A stretch of DNA of 64,000 bases from Shewanella psychrotolerans (GCF_019457595.1 NZ_CP080419.1:2170001-2234000), one strand, 5' to 3'. Shown: positions 8,804-18,647, counted from the stretch's first letter. The notes: generated from the sequence alone by a model not told the origin. Numbers and translations are program-made.

Positions 8804-10045
8804 TTAGTAGCCATTGATGACAAATAATGGATCAAGCAACCACTCAAGTAGGGTTCTTTTTCCAGTACTGATGTCCGCCTGCAATAACATACCTGGAATT
8901 AATGCGGTTTGCTTGCCATAGGTTTTGATATATTGCTGTGCCAATTCGACCTTAACTTTATAAACAGGCTCATTAAATGATAACTTATTTGCCGTTTCTG
9001 CAGAAAATATAATATTCTTAGACACATGCGAGACCTGTCCACGGGTAACTCCAAATTTTTGAAATGGAAACGCGTCTAGTTTGAGGTTGACTTCATCCCC
9101 TTTATTGATAAAAGCAATGGCACGTGTAGGTATAAACACTTCTGCTTCGAGTTTAGAGTCTGTTGGAATAATGGTCGCAAGGTAATCACCAGAAGATGCA
9201 AACTCGCCGACGTTAAATTTCATTGAGGAAATAACACCACTTATTGGAGCTTTTAATACTAAGTTACTATTCTCTAAAATTGCAACCTTATTATTTGAAA
9301 GTTTTGAAAGTTCAATATTAAGCAGGTCAACTTGCTGTAGCCTTTCAAACGGTAATCGTGCTTTATCACTTAATGCGTTAGCAAGATTAGTCTCAGATTT
9401 CAATACAATAGTATTGTATTCTTGTATCCGTTGCTGAAAGTCTAATACTAAATCAAGCTGTGTTTTTACTTCAGTTTGGCTAGCGTAATCATCTGCTTGT
9501 AATGTTCGGATATCGGCTAAACGTTCTTTGGCAAGCTGCACTCTATTTCGCAACAATTCACCTTGGATCCTTAATTCAATTTGCTCTTGCTTTAAATAAT
9601 CAATAATACTCTTCAATCTTGATGTTCGTTCTTTAAATAGAGCGTTGTATTGTTCTAACTGCCCTTTTACTAACTTTATTTGATTATCGAATTCTCTAAT
9701 TTTTTCTTTGTCAGAATTTAATGAATTCTGTAGAAACTTGTCATTTGACACAGAAAGTAAATTGTCGCCTTTTGTCACGACATCTCCTTCCTTTACGGCA
9801 ATCGAACTTATTACACCACTGGTATGAGAATAAATTTTAGCAAGTCCATTAGTTGGAACAAGGTACCCCTTTACTTTTTCTTTTTTTGCGTAGTCACTGC
9901 AAAAAAGAAAAACCAAAGTAAAAATAACAACAATCGAAATGAAAAATAAAAAAACAGAATAATGTATTGGAGTGATAACCACAGCTTTACTGTAGTATAT
10001 TGTCTTACTTTTTTCTAATACCTGTTTACGAAATAATGCTGACAT
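8804..10045 (-). CDS. HlyD/CvaA-family periplasmic adaptor for microcin secretion
   Basis: A 413-residue membrane-fusion protein that would bridge the C39 ABC exporter and TolC. One transmembrane segment lies near residues 30-50 (VFLFFISIVVIFTLVF), followed by a lipoyl-like half motif (SSIAVKEGDVVTKGD), a long coiled-coil stretch (about 105-260), the second lipoyl half (LKAPISGVISSM) and a beta-barrel region. The C-terminus LLEWLLDPLFVINGY is typical of bacteriocin-type adaptors. It is the first gene of the - strand cluster, 37 bases before the putative immunity gene. Confidence 0.92.
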   Translation of the reverse strand: MSALFRKQVLEKSKTIYYSKAVVITPIHYSVFLFFISIVVIFTLVFLFCSDYAKKEKVKGYLVPTNGLAKIYSHTSGVISSIAVKEGDVVTKGDNLLSVSNDKFLQNSLNSDKEKIREFDNQIKLVKGQLEQYNALFKERTSRLKSIIDYLKQEQIELRIQGELLRNRVQLAKERLADIRTLQADDYASQTEVKTQLDLVLDFQQRIQEYNTIVLKSETNLANALSDKARLPFERLQQVDLLNIELSKLSNNKVAILENSNLVLKAPISGVISSMKFNVGEFASSGDYLATIIPTDSKLEAEVFIPTRAIAFINKGDEVNLKLDAFPFQKFGVTRGQVSHVSKNIIFSAETANKLSFNEPVYKVKVELAQQYIKTYGKQTALIPGMLLQADISTGKRTLLEWLLDPLFVINGY

Positions 10046-10141
10046 ACAACTTCCATATACTCAAATACATGCCAAATTCTTTTGGCATTGAGCTTCTACA
10101 TGTTAACAATCAATCTTGTTACGTGTGTTACAAAGTGGGGG

Positions 10142-10161
10142 TTGATAAGACACTATTATCA
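10142..10161. promoter_or_regulatory. palindrome upstream of the microcin operon
   Basis: TTGATAA and TTATCAA arms are separated by about six bases, 97 bases upstream of the adaptor start. The arms resemble the outer halves of a Fur box but the spacing is too short for the classic 19-mer, so I call it only a candidate operator. Confidence 0.35.
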
Positions 10162-10414
10162 AACACTTTGCAACATAAAGAATAAAAATAAAAAGCAATT
10201 TGATTATAAAAATCAACTTAGCGCTTGGTTGTAAAATTGTTAACAAAAAGTTCGACTTGACAGAGTAACTATATCGCAGCGCTGGATAACGCAACATAAT
10301 AATAACAATTGTATCTATTTGAGGAGTAGATAAAGTTTGAAAATATTTATTAATTATTTTTGTAGATGAGTAAAATCGCGAACAATTTTTATTCACTTCA
10401 ATGGACGTTGTTGA

Positions 10415-10969
10415 TCAAATCCCAGTTTTAGATGCAACTACCCCAGGTGTTTTAACAAATTGGGCAGCTTGTTTCCTAATTGGTATCCCTAGTTCTATGA
10501 CTTTGTTTATTGCTTTTACACCAGCTAAAGCTTCACCTACCTGCGCGTTGCGCTCCCGAAGACTAAGCTTAGTGCTAACCAACTGCTTATATCGATACAT
10601 CGCTGTCTCAAATAGTGATCATTAGGTGGTAAGCATTATCCAGCTTCCATTGCGCTAATTGCTTTGTCTTGAGCGCGTTTACTACCACATTTCTCGGGTG
10701 GCCACCTTCCCAGCACCTTGCGTTGCTTCTGACGGGAATAGTGGATTTGCAACTCTTGCGCTGAAGTAGCTTATGGCATGCCTTAGTATCGTGTGGACCA
10801 TCAGCTGACACAATCTCATGCGTATTACTATCAACTGCGAGGTGCCAGATACGGCGCTTTTCTTTGCCATGCTTACGGGTTTTTCATTCACTTTCACCGT
10901 AATCTTTGAGGCCTGTTGAATCAATGACAACATGTGCCACAGGACCATGGGTAATCCCCCCAATAACAA
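10415..10969 (-). mobile_element. IS5-family transposase remnant
   Basis: Pieces in at least two frames together resemble the IS5-family DDE transposase C-terminal half: a DSTGLK-like stretch at the right end, then SADGPHDTKACHKLL, then GGHPRN, then LSLRERNAQVGEA, and a tail. Frameshifts and substitutions break the frame, and no complete terminal repeats are seen. It is a dead copy next to the start of the microcin cluster, which supports acquisition of that cluster by transfer. Confidence 0.75.
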
Positions 10970-11218
10970 TGAACAAAAGAGAAAATGTAACCAGCCTTCA
11001 TTCGAAGGCTAACAAGTTTTGGGGCAATAATGTCTTAGGACACTCTTGTGCTGTGTAATGCTGCGATATCTATCAAACAACCATTCGCATAGGCTGTTTA
11101 CTGGAAACTATAAGTGTCAATAAATCATCATCCAAAGCCACTTATGATACTTATTGAGCAGTCGAAACTTGATAAGAGGCATATAATTAGCCCCGAACTC
11201 AAGAAAAGGAAAACTTTA
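10970..11218. other. gap with a small hairpin
   Basis: An AGCCTTC-ATTC-GAAGGCT hairpin (about 10,994-11,012) may be a weak terminator. The rest shows only the upstream region of the PEBP gene. Confidence 0.35.
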
Positions 11219-11752
11219 ATGAAAGTAATCAGTACGTCTTTATTGGCACTAAGTTTGGCAACTTTGGGCTCAGTGCAAGCCATTGAATTAAATAGTAGTG
11301 ATATTCAAGAAGGTTATCCTATGGCTAAGACCTTTGAATATAATAGCTGGGGTTGTAGTGGTGATAACCAGTCACCTCAGCTAACCTGGAAAAACGCGCC
11401 ATCAGGTACTAAGAGCTTTGCAATCACAGTCTATGATCCCGATGCACCCACAGGCAGCGGATTTTGGCATTGGGTTGCATTCAATATTCCAGCATCAGTC
11501 AACGAACTACCGCGAGGTGTAAAAATTAAACATCTAGGTGGTATCGAGTCTCGTATAGATTATGGTACTGCTGGCTTTGGTGGAGCTTGCCCTCCTCAAG
11601 GGAATGGTATGCACCGTTACCAATTTACTGTGTGGGCATTGCCTACAGAAAAACTAGAACTTAACGAAAATACTCCAGCAGCTGTGGTCGGCTTTACGTT
11701 GAACAGTATCGCTTTAGACAAATCCAAGTTAACTGCTACTTATACACGTTAA
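11219..11752 (+). CDS. secreted YbhB/YbcL-family (PEBP-like) protein
   Basis: A 177-residue protein with a signal peptide (MKVISTSLLALSLATLGSVQA). It then has phosphatidylethanolamine-binding-protein family motifs: SPQLTWKNAPSGTKSFAI, the DPDAPTGSGFWHW ligand-site motif, and a Gly-rich FGGACPPQGNGMHRYQFTVWAL segment. The biochemical role of bacterial family members is poorly defined. The ATG at 11219 follows AAAAGGA by eight bases, which is better than the upstream GTG of a longer frame. The AraC-type regulator starts 24 bases after its stop, so the two form a likely operon. Confidence 0.88.
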   Translation: MKVISTSLLALSLATLGSVQAIELNSSDIQEGYPMAKTFEYNSWGCSGDNQSPQLTWKNAPSGTKSFAITVYDPDAPTGSGFWHWVAFNIPASVNELPRGVKIKHLGGIESRIDYGTAGFGGACPPQGNGMHRYQFTVWALPTEKLELNENTPAAVVGFTLNSIALDKSKLTATYTR

Positions 11753-11776
11753 AGCAAGATAACAATGAGGGGAGTG

Positions 11777-12559
11777 ATGAACCAACAATATCAAGTTACG
11801 ATATTCCGAGCAGAGCAACTTCAGAAGCTCAGGAACGTACGGCTTCATTCCCCAAGCATTATTCAAATTATGACTGGCAGTAAACGTCTATTTTGGAGGG
11901 AATCTACCATAGATGTTTCCCATTCTGAATTGTTGTTATGCGAGGCTTCCGAGTCATTGAGTTTTGAAAACCTACCACAAAAGGGAAATTTTCGTTCCAG
12001 AGTGTTCAGTTTCTATGGCTTACCGAATGGCTCAATAATTGAACTAAGTAAAAGTAACGGTGGTACAGAACAGACTCCCATACTAGAAGCTAGTGACGAG
12101 CTACAAGTTACCCTTAACGCACTTTTCTCTTTCAACCAACTAAGTATGAGTCAAGAGACACAATATCATTGGGTACAGGGGCTTTTTCAACAGTTGGCAG
12201 AACGTGGCGTATTACATTGTCTGTTTACTGATAACAATACTAGATTTAGTCAGAAATTAAGCCGCTATCTGGCGAAAAAACCAAGTGAAGAACACTCTTT
12301 AGATACTGTTGCGCAGCACTTTGCTATAAGCCGTTCAACAATGATTAGAAAACTTAAGAAAGAAGACATGCAGTATAGAGAAGTGTTAGCTGAAGTCCGA
12401 TTAAATCATGCGTTAAACTTAATGCAAAAAGGTCACAATAACGTCGCAATGCTGGCCCTTTCGTGTGGCTATCAATCCGAAGGACGATTTAGCCAACGCT
12501 TTAAAGGCAAGTTTGGACTAACACCAAGTGACTACATCAAAACAATCGCTGCTCAATGA
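11777..12559 (+). CDS. AraC-family transcriptional regulator
   Basis: About 260 residues. The C-terminal 95 residues hold the two helix-turn-helix motifs of AraC proteins: LDTVAQHFAISRSTMIRKL and VAMLALSCGYQSEGRFSQRF, ending in FGLTPSDYI. The N-terminal half has no recognised sensor motif and resembles the short GadX-like regulators. An upstream in-frame ATG at 11765 is possible, but 11777 follows GAGGGGAG. It probably controls the PEBP gene with which it is cotranscribed; the target is inferred. Confidence 0.88.
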   Translation: MNQQYQVTIFRAEQLQKLRNVRLHSPSIIQIMTGSKRLFWRESTIDVSHSELLLCEASESLSFENLPQKGNFRSRVFSFYGLPNGSIIELSKSNGGTEQTPILEASDELQVTLNALFSFNQLSMSQETQYHWVQGLFQQLAERGVLHCLFTDNNTRFSQKLSRYLAKKPSEEHSLDTVAQHFAISRSTMIRKLKKEDMQYREVLAEVRLNHALNLMQKGHNNVAMLALSCGYQSEGRFSQRFKGKFGLTPSDYIKTIAAQ

Positions 12560-12632
12560 TTTATTCATGCTGAATGATACATACAGGTCCAATTCTTTGA
12601 AAATCGAAATGCACCTGAAAAATAATTCATTG

Positions 12633-12660
12633 TGGACTGCCCCGAGTCTAATGGCCAAAT
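12633..12660 (+). repeat. 28-bp direct repeat, right copy
   Basis: Begins TGGACTGCCCCGAGTCT and matches 24 of 28 bases of 4526-4553. It starts 73 bases after the AraC stop and closes the 8.1-kb microcin/PEBP/AraC segment. Confidence 0.5.
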
Positions 12661-12782
12661 GGCTTACCACCGATAACAACACACAAGGTTTAGCCATACA
12701 AACGAACTATCTAATTGATAGGTACTAAATACTAAGAGTAGAAGATATTTACCTAGTATCCATCCTAACTATATGTATAGTG

Positions 12783-13010
12783 TTCATTGAATTTCAGATT
12801 TTGCGCTGAAAATCTGAATTTTAATGAATTGCATTAAAACAACCACTTATCTCTAAAATTCTAGTGGACTCATAGATTACAGAAAATCTGATTTTAAAAG
12901 GAATTTTTGGTGAAAAATCTGAATTTGAATGGAACGATAAAAAACAAGGGTTTAGAAGTTAGCAGGAAGGTCAATTACTTGGGTGAATCAGATTCTGAAA
13001 TTGAGTGAAT
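12783..13010. repeat. iterated AAATCTGAATTT repeats including a 20-bp inverted pair
   Basis: A stem of 20-base arms (12783-12802 and 12809-12828, loop GCGCTG) is followed by further copies of AAAATCTGATTTT (12883-12895) and AAAAATCTGAATTTGAAT (12913-12930), and a degenerate inverted copy near 12985-13003. The pattern suggests clustered binding sites of one protein, for example a transposase at an element end or a replication initiator. No gene decides. Confidence 0.55.
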
Positions 13011-13444
13011 CTTTACAAGTGTGGTAAAGTTCACTGAAAGTCAGAATCTCGTTCAACGTGTTAAATAAAACCCAGGCCCACCTATACTCTTTCCATGCGC
13101 TTCAGTTTTGCACAAACACAGATGGTTGTTTCTAAAACAAATTGGGCTTTTGTTTCTGCGTGCACTTAAAAGCTGATATGCAGTTGTCTCTATGGGGGCG
13201 ATTGCCAACGGATGTCGACCAAGTCTAAACGGACCCAACTGCGCCGAATTAAAACCTCTGGGTTAAACTTCCAGGTTTAGTTGTAGCTTTTGTCGGTTAA
13301 CGCCGTCTTCGCAGATGATCATTAGGTTCTTCAAACCTTCTGTCGTAGATGCCCCCCTTTGTGGTGAACAAGCTAGTGGGCTAAGATTGATCCTAGTCAT
13401 TAAGTAAGTTCTGACGATAAAGTATTCGGTTCATCTCTTCACCC

Positions 13445-13700
13445 TCAACCATTATGGTGTTTCGCTTCTTCTAGAGTCGCATACCAGATTAAGCCAGACT
13501 TTTTATCAACAGTGGCATCGTTTGATACAGAAATGACTTTACTATCTATAACTACATACTTGGTAATAATGGAAGGTATGTATAGTTCTCTTTGCCTCCA
13601 TCTGCTCACGTACAAAGTCAATATCTTTACTATCTAAAAAATCTTCGACATCGAGCTTAACTACTTCGGGGACAATTAACTTAGCTGCAGTGAGTGAAGC
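13445..13700 (-). pseudogene. frameshifted remnant of an unidentified gene
   Basis: Two - strand frames read on as one protein: ASLTAAKLIVPEVVKLDVED through FVREQMEAKRT, then after a frameshift ITKYVVIDSKVISVSNDATV and GLIWYATLEEAKH. The second part weakly resembles membrane-fusion (HlyD-type) segments. The rest of the gap from 12,560 to 13,775 has no gene I can support; a small imperfect hairpin lies at 13,251-13,278. Confidence 0.35.
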
Positions 13701-13775
13701 CCCCTAACCCGCTTTTGGACAATTCTGAGTCAACACAGTAGTTTCAGTCTACATATAGATACTTTGCAAGTTTGT

Positions 13776-13807
13776 AATGAGGCGAACAAACTCGTGTTCG
13801 CCTCATT
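13776..13807 (-). terminator. strong hairpin terminator of the STAND gene
   Basis: AATGAGGCGAAC pairs with GTTCGCCTCATT around an eight-base loop, eleven bases after the - strand stop codon. The 12-base perfect stem is the strongest in this part. No long T-run follows. Confidence 0.65.
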
Positions 13808-13818
13808 ATGCTTATCAA

Positions 13819-16800
13819 CTAAGACAGAAGCCCATTATCAAGTACTTTAACTGCACTCATCGCTGTATAAATTTCCGAATTCAACAGTTCATCCCAGATG
13901 TCCAAACAAGTACTGATTGCCTCATCATCTTCATCTTCTGTTGCTTCATCGTAAAGACGTTGCAACACGCTTAGAAGAGAAGATTCCCGGATATGCATAT
14001 GTCGATGCTTAAAAGACTGATCATTCTTATCCACTTCAACGATGTTTTTGACTAGCCCCAACAAAGAGTCACTCATGTCTACAAGCATACCCGGAAAACT
14101 TTCCAGCATCCTAAATAAGTCGTAAATGCAGTACCTTACCGCTTTCGACTTGACAAATTCACTAAATAAGACCGTCGAATTATGCTTTGCCCAGTAGCTA
14201 TCATACTGAATGCACCTACCCACTTGTTGCAAAATATCTTTGTCTTCATCGTTTAACAACATTATGTATGACGACTCAATTTTGCCAATTCGATCATGGT
14301 GTTTATCTTCGCTTAAGAACTGGGAAATAACAGAAGAACAGCCACTCCTTAACTCCTTGTCACCTTTAAGAACCAATGCTAACTCATCTTCAAATAGGTC
14401 ATTGAAAAACCAACGGGCATAAATTTGTCTAGCAGCTTCTTTCCTGATATCCGCATATTGAGAGTCTAGCATTCGTAAAACAAGATCAATGTATTTATTT
14501 ACATGCTCACTCTCGAATCCTTGATTAAAAAAGTAGTTTGCACCATACCCCGCACTGATTCGAATATCTTTAGTGCATAACTCTATAAACTTAGTATGGG
14601 CAAATGAACTATCGTACTTTAGATATGGTTTAATTAACTCTAAAGCTGACATATTAACCGCTGGGTGTTCATCTTCAATCGCATACGTGACAGTGTCTCT
14701 ATTTTGGTATGCAAGCGATTCATTTTTGAAAAAAATCCTAGCTATCGCTATATATGCTTGCCCACGAACACATTTAATTGAGTTATCCATCAAAGACTTA
14801 GCTGACGCAACGTCTACTGAGCGACCTTTGTCAGGGTTCCAAACATTCAGTTTGTTTAACTCAGGGTCTTTAGCATGTCGAGCTAGCTGGAACAATAAAT
14901 GAAAGGCCTTTGAGTCCGAAGCTAACGACTGACAGTCGAGCAATCTAACCAATGCATACTCGCTTTCACCGTGAGGGAAATGCGAAATCACCTTATCCAA
15001 TAAGATATCGCTACAAGGAGCCCAATTGTCTTTGTAGTATTCATGAGCTTTCTCTTTACTACAGTCAGCTAACCCTCGAAAAAACGCACTGATATATTGA
15101 GGGTCTATATCTTTTGGCAGTGACAAAGCAAGGTTCGCGAATCTGACAGGTTCATTACAAACAGAACCTTCTAGAGTTCGAGAGAACTGTTCGATGGTCG
15201 ATTCAGAAATTACTTCTTTAGCTACTTGCTTCCAATTTCTACCAACAGACTGCTTTTCAGGAGTTAGAATTAGCTTCGACCAAGACCCATTGGACAACTT
15301 GTTTCCCATAGGCAATGGAGAAGTAATCAATCCTCCAGTAGTCTCATACTTAGAACAAAAATCTAAATATGAATATGACTCAAACTTTCTAGCTAACATG
15401 TCGATCAAGTCACGAGTACTATTCACAACTCTAGTTTGATCGAGTTTAGGTAGTAAAAAATGTTGAGTTTGCCCCCAATAGCTTCGATAAACTCCCCACT
15501 TTCTCGTTTCAAGCTTCCTCCGTACTTCATCTAGGTTACGGTAACTCTGAAGACTACATATACATTTCTCAAGGGCCGTAAACCCTTCTTGGCTGCAACT
15601 CTCAGAAAATTTTCCGATTAATTTCCCTGGTAGAATCCAGATAGGTTCACGGTAGGTATTCCCACAAGACAAGTGTAAATCTGGACGCGCCAGCAACCAG
15701 TCGATAACTATATCAGACTCATTGTGAGAGAGATTAAATAATAGTCGCGCAACCAAGTGTACTGTAACTGGATTGGATGTTGAGAGGTACGGCCTGACTA
15801 ACTCGTGCAGCATGTTAGGATCAGAGCCTAGCTTTTCCCCAGCCTTTTCTATAAGAGAGAACAGTCCAGATGTAAGACGGCAATCATGACCATAATCACT
15901 CGCTTCATCCTTATGTAACCATAAAAATACACTATCTCGATTTGGTTGTGATTCAGCGATGTCATTTATCTTCCTTAGCAACCTGCTAATTACTGCTTCA
16001 GGAATCACATCCGCCACACCTAGAATGTCTTCTAACTCAGTCGGTGACCAGTTACCCGTTTGCGTTAGCTTTTCATGCGCCCTAACTTCTGCCGAATACC
16101 TAGGCTTACAAATCACATCTCGGTATTGCTCTAAAACTACCTCTATCAAAGACAATGCTCGATTAGGGTGCTTCTTTGAAAGAGAACGCCAATCTATATA
16201 GTTTTCTGGGCAGTTTTTTAGTAGAAGATCTTTCCTCAACTTAAACATGTCATCAGAATCATCTTCAATCTTCCAGCACAGACTACTGTAGATTTTTTGA
16301 TTCCAACTATCTGACACATCGACATATGGGCGCAGAGTGCTGACCACAACGTCTGGCTTAATTTCTGAAATAGAACTTAGAAGACCAACCGAAGCATCCA
16401 CCAACTTTTCATCGGAGCTGCTGAGCCAACCCTCTAAAATGCTACTCTCTATCAGATACTCGATTATCTCAGGATTTTTAAAGCAGCTCGTCGAGATAAA
16501 TTTCTTTTTTAATACAGGGGCATGAACTAACTTATTGATTAGTTTTCTAGCGGGGGCTTTTATTACCTTTAGGTCTTTTAGCGAATTAAGAGCCAAGAAT
16601 TTGAGGTGAAAACGAACCTTATCACTAAATAAAACCGCCTCAATGCTAGAGCAATAATTTTTTTGGCCAGCGTCTAGCAACATGTTTAGCGCGTACCTAA
16701 GGTGCTCCCTTTTATCTAGCGTTTGCTTCTCAAACCCTCCAAGCTCAGATAGAAGTTTTTCAGAAGATTCGCTTCCTGCTCGATATAACTTGGAACCGAC

Positions 16801-18495
16801 TTGATAATCATATAATGCCTGGTGCCTAAAACTTACTCGTTGATCCTGCTTAGTTATCACTCCTATTGAAATTAATACATCTAAGGCCCACCGAGAACCT
16901 GCAGGAAGAGAGGTCAATGACACAGACAAACAACCCTGTTTCATCATTACGCCCACTAGCTTATCAATAAGTTTTTCAACTTCTTCAATCGATAAGTGAT
17001 GGGCGCTTATTTGACTTAGTCGATCGTCCCAAAAATTCTTAACCAACTCTAATTTGTTATCAAATCTTGGAGCAGTCTGTGTCCGATGCGCAATAGTTAG
17101 ATAAATACCAAGCCATAACGGTATCTTAAGAATCTCTTTCTTGACGGAAGATAGTTGTGAGTACGTCTCAAATGGCGAGACTAACTCGTCTACTTTTTCT
17201 TCATCTAATGTAGATAATGTAACTTCATGCAATGACTCCGAAATACTATCTAGCCAACTTGATAAAGCGATATCTTCGTTTAGCTCAAAATCCCTAGAAG
17301 CCAAGACGATTGATATGTCGGCACCTTCTTTACGTAGCGCAATTGTTTGCCTGATTAACTCCTGGCAGATGTGCAAAGCTATATTAGAATGTGCGCCAGT
17401 CCATCGGATAGCGTCAAGCTGATCCAATATAATCACTACTTTGTTGTGTTTTGATAATGCACTTAAGCTGAAAGGTGGCGAGTATGGGAAACCTAATGCT
17501 CTTCCATACGCATCTAGATTAACCTCTGGATTTCGTCGATCAAGCCTCACTGGAACACTTATGGCTCCTCTCTTACGAAGGTAATTATGAAGTTCGAGAA
17601 GTAATGAACTTTTCCCAACTCCTGCTTCTGCTCTAATCAGAGTTACAGGGTTTTCTTCTAAAGAATCGGTGATGTTATCCAACTCTCTTCGTTTAATAAG
17701 CTGATTACATATCAAGAATGGTTTGATTGACTCGTCAAACTCTTTGGAAAGGTTATCAACAACTGAAAGTACTCTTTCATCTTCGGGTATCCCTCTAGCA
17801 ACAAACCCAACCTTTTTAAGATCATTTAATAATTGGTTCGCCGTAATCTTGTTACGTAATTTATTGTACTCAACAGGATAATATTTAAGGAACTGGACTA
17901 GCTTGGTACTACTACCACTGAACATAGAGGAAGCTTTGTCTTCTAACTCACTTTGGTTATGTTTATTCAAATCATAACGGATAATCTTAAAGCGCTGTAA
18001 AAACAGCATTGCTTTGCGGATATCTTCCTCTAACTCAACAGTTAGACCAAGATATTCACATAATGAACTAAAGCACTTTTCTCTCTCTTGGCTTTGTTTT
18101 ACCTGATGTTCGAGGAAGTCAAAAGGCATTGCATTACTGTTCAATGCACTTTCGCATAAATCGCTGATTATTCTACTCGAAAGTGGTGAAACTAAGTGAA
18201 ACTCTGTAGCCCCTCTGCCGATTTGGAAACTTGCGTTTTTTAGAATGTTGGAACTATGGAGTTTAGATAAATGCCAGTATTCGCTATTGCCAGAGCTTGC
18301 TTTACACTGGTGGTGTTCGTATGAGCCATCATTATTACCTATTACCAAGTCAACTCCGACCTCATCATCCCCAATAGGCTCTACAGTCACATAACTTGTC
18401 TTTTCTTGTAACAGCCTTAATAACTGATATGCAATCCAGTTAGATTCATACCTGTTGCCAAGCTTTTCTGCATATCCACCAGCTTCTAGCGCCAT
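13819..18495 (-). CDS. Avs-like STAND NTPase with N-terminal nuclease-like domain
   Basis: About 1558 residues. The N-terminus MALEAGGYAEKLGNRYESNW continues to a PD-(D/E)xK-type pattern, Asp49 with Gln63-Cys-Lys65, like Cap4/DUF4297-type DNA endonucleases. The central P-loop NTPase has Walker A AEAGVGKS at 289-296 and Walker B VVIILDQLD at 353-361. The remaining roughly 1000 residues are helical repeats (HEAT/TPR-like), the usual sensor part. STAND NTPases of this build (Avs) detect phage terminase or portal proteins and then activate their nuclease; which one this protein senses is unknown. In-frame starts at 18525 and 18513 lack better ribosome sites, and family proteins begin MALEAGG, so I chose 18495. 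No frameshift is seen. Confidence 0.82.
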   Translation of the reverse strand: MALEAGGYAEKLGNRYESNWIAYQLLRLLQEKTSYVTVEPIGDDEVGVDLVIGNNDGSYEHHQCKASSGNSEYWHLSKLHSSNILKNASFQIGRGATEFHLVSPLSSRIISDLCESALNSNAMPFDFLEHQVKQSQEREKCFSSLCEYLGLTVELEEDIRKAMLFLQRFKIIRYDLNKHNQSELEDKASSMFSGSSTKLVQFLKYYPVEYNKLRNKITANQLLNDLKKVGFVARGIPEDERVLSVVDNLSKEFDESIKPFLICNQLIKRRELDNITDSLEENPVTLIRAEAGVGKSSLLLELHNYLRKRGAISVPVRLDRRNPEVNLDAYGRALGFPYSPPFSLSALSKHNKVVIILDQLDAIRWTGAHSNIALHICQELIRQTIALRKEGADISIVLASRDFELNEDIALSSWLDSISESLHEVTLSTLDEEKVDELVSPFETYSQLSSVKKEILKIPLWLGIYLTIAHRTQTAPRFDNKLELVKNFWDDRLSQISAHHLSIEEVEKLIDKLVGVMMKQGCLSVSLTSLPAGSRWALDVLISIGVITKQDQRVSFRHQALYDYQVGSKLYRAGSESSEKLLSELGGFEKQTLDKREHLRYALNMLLDAGQKNYCSSIEAVLFSDKVRFHLKFLALNSLKDLKVIKAPARKLINKLVHAPVLKKKFISTSCFKNPEIIEYLIESSILEGWLSSSDEKLVDASVGLLSSISEIKPDVVVSTLRPYVDVSDSWNQKIYSSLCWKIEDDSDDMFKLRKDLLLKNCPENYIDWRSLSKKHPNRALSLIEVVLEQYRDVICKPRYSAEVRAHEKLTQTGNWSPTELEDILGVADVIPEAVISRLLRKINDIAESQPNRDSVFLWLHKDEASDYGHDCRLTSGLFSLIEKAGEKLGSDPNMLHELVRPYLSTSNPVTVHLVARLLFNLSHNESDIVIDWLLARPDLHLSCGNTYREPIWILPGKLIGKFSESCSQEGFTALEKCICSLQSYRNLDEVRRKLETRKWGVYRSYWGQTQHFLLPKLDQTRVVNSTRDLIDMLARKFESYSYLDFCSKYETTGGLITSPLPMGNKLSNGSWSKLILTPEKQSVGRNWKQVAKEVISESTIEQFSRTLEGSVCNEPVRFANLALSLPKDIDPQYISAFFRGLADCSKEKAHEYYKDNWAPCSDILLDKVISHFPHGESEYALVRLLDCQSLASDSKAFHLLFQLARHAKDPELNKLNVWNPDKGRSVDVASAKSLMDNSIKCVRGQAYIAIARIFFKNESLAYQNRDTVTYAIEDEHPAVNMSALELIKPYLKYDSSFAHTKFIELCTKDIRISAGYGANYFFNQGFESEHVNKYIDLVLRMLDSQYADIRKEAARQIYARWFFNDLFEDELALVLKGDKELRSGCSSVISQFLSEDKHHDRIGKIESSYIMLLNDEDKDILQQVGRCIQYDSYWAKHNSTVLFSEFVKSKAVRYCIYDLFRMLESFPGMLVDMSDSLLGLVKNIVEVDKNDQSFKHRHMHIRESSLLSVLQRLYDEATEDEDDEAISTCLDIWDELLNSEIYTAMSAVKVLDNGLLS

Positions 18496-18647
18496 ACTGC
18501 CCGTTCTCAACATAACTTTACACATCAGTAAGATATGGCCTATCTCTTCTTTTTACAATTGTTCTTCTAGTATCTGTGATAATTGAGGGACTGGTTACGA
18601 CCTAAGTGTTCAGTTCATAAAGTACGGCTTGGTAAGGCCTGAAGAAT

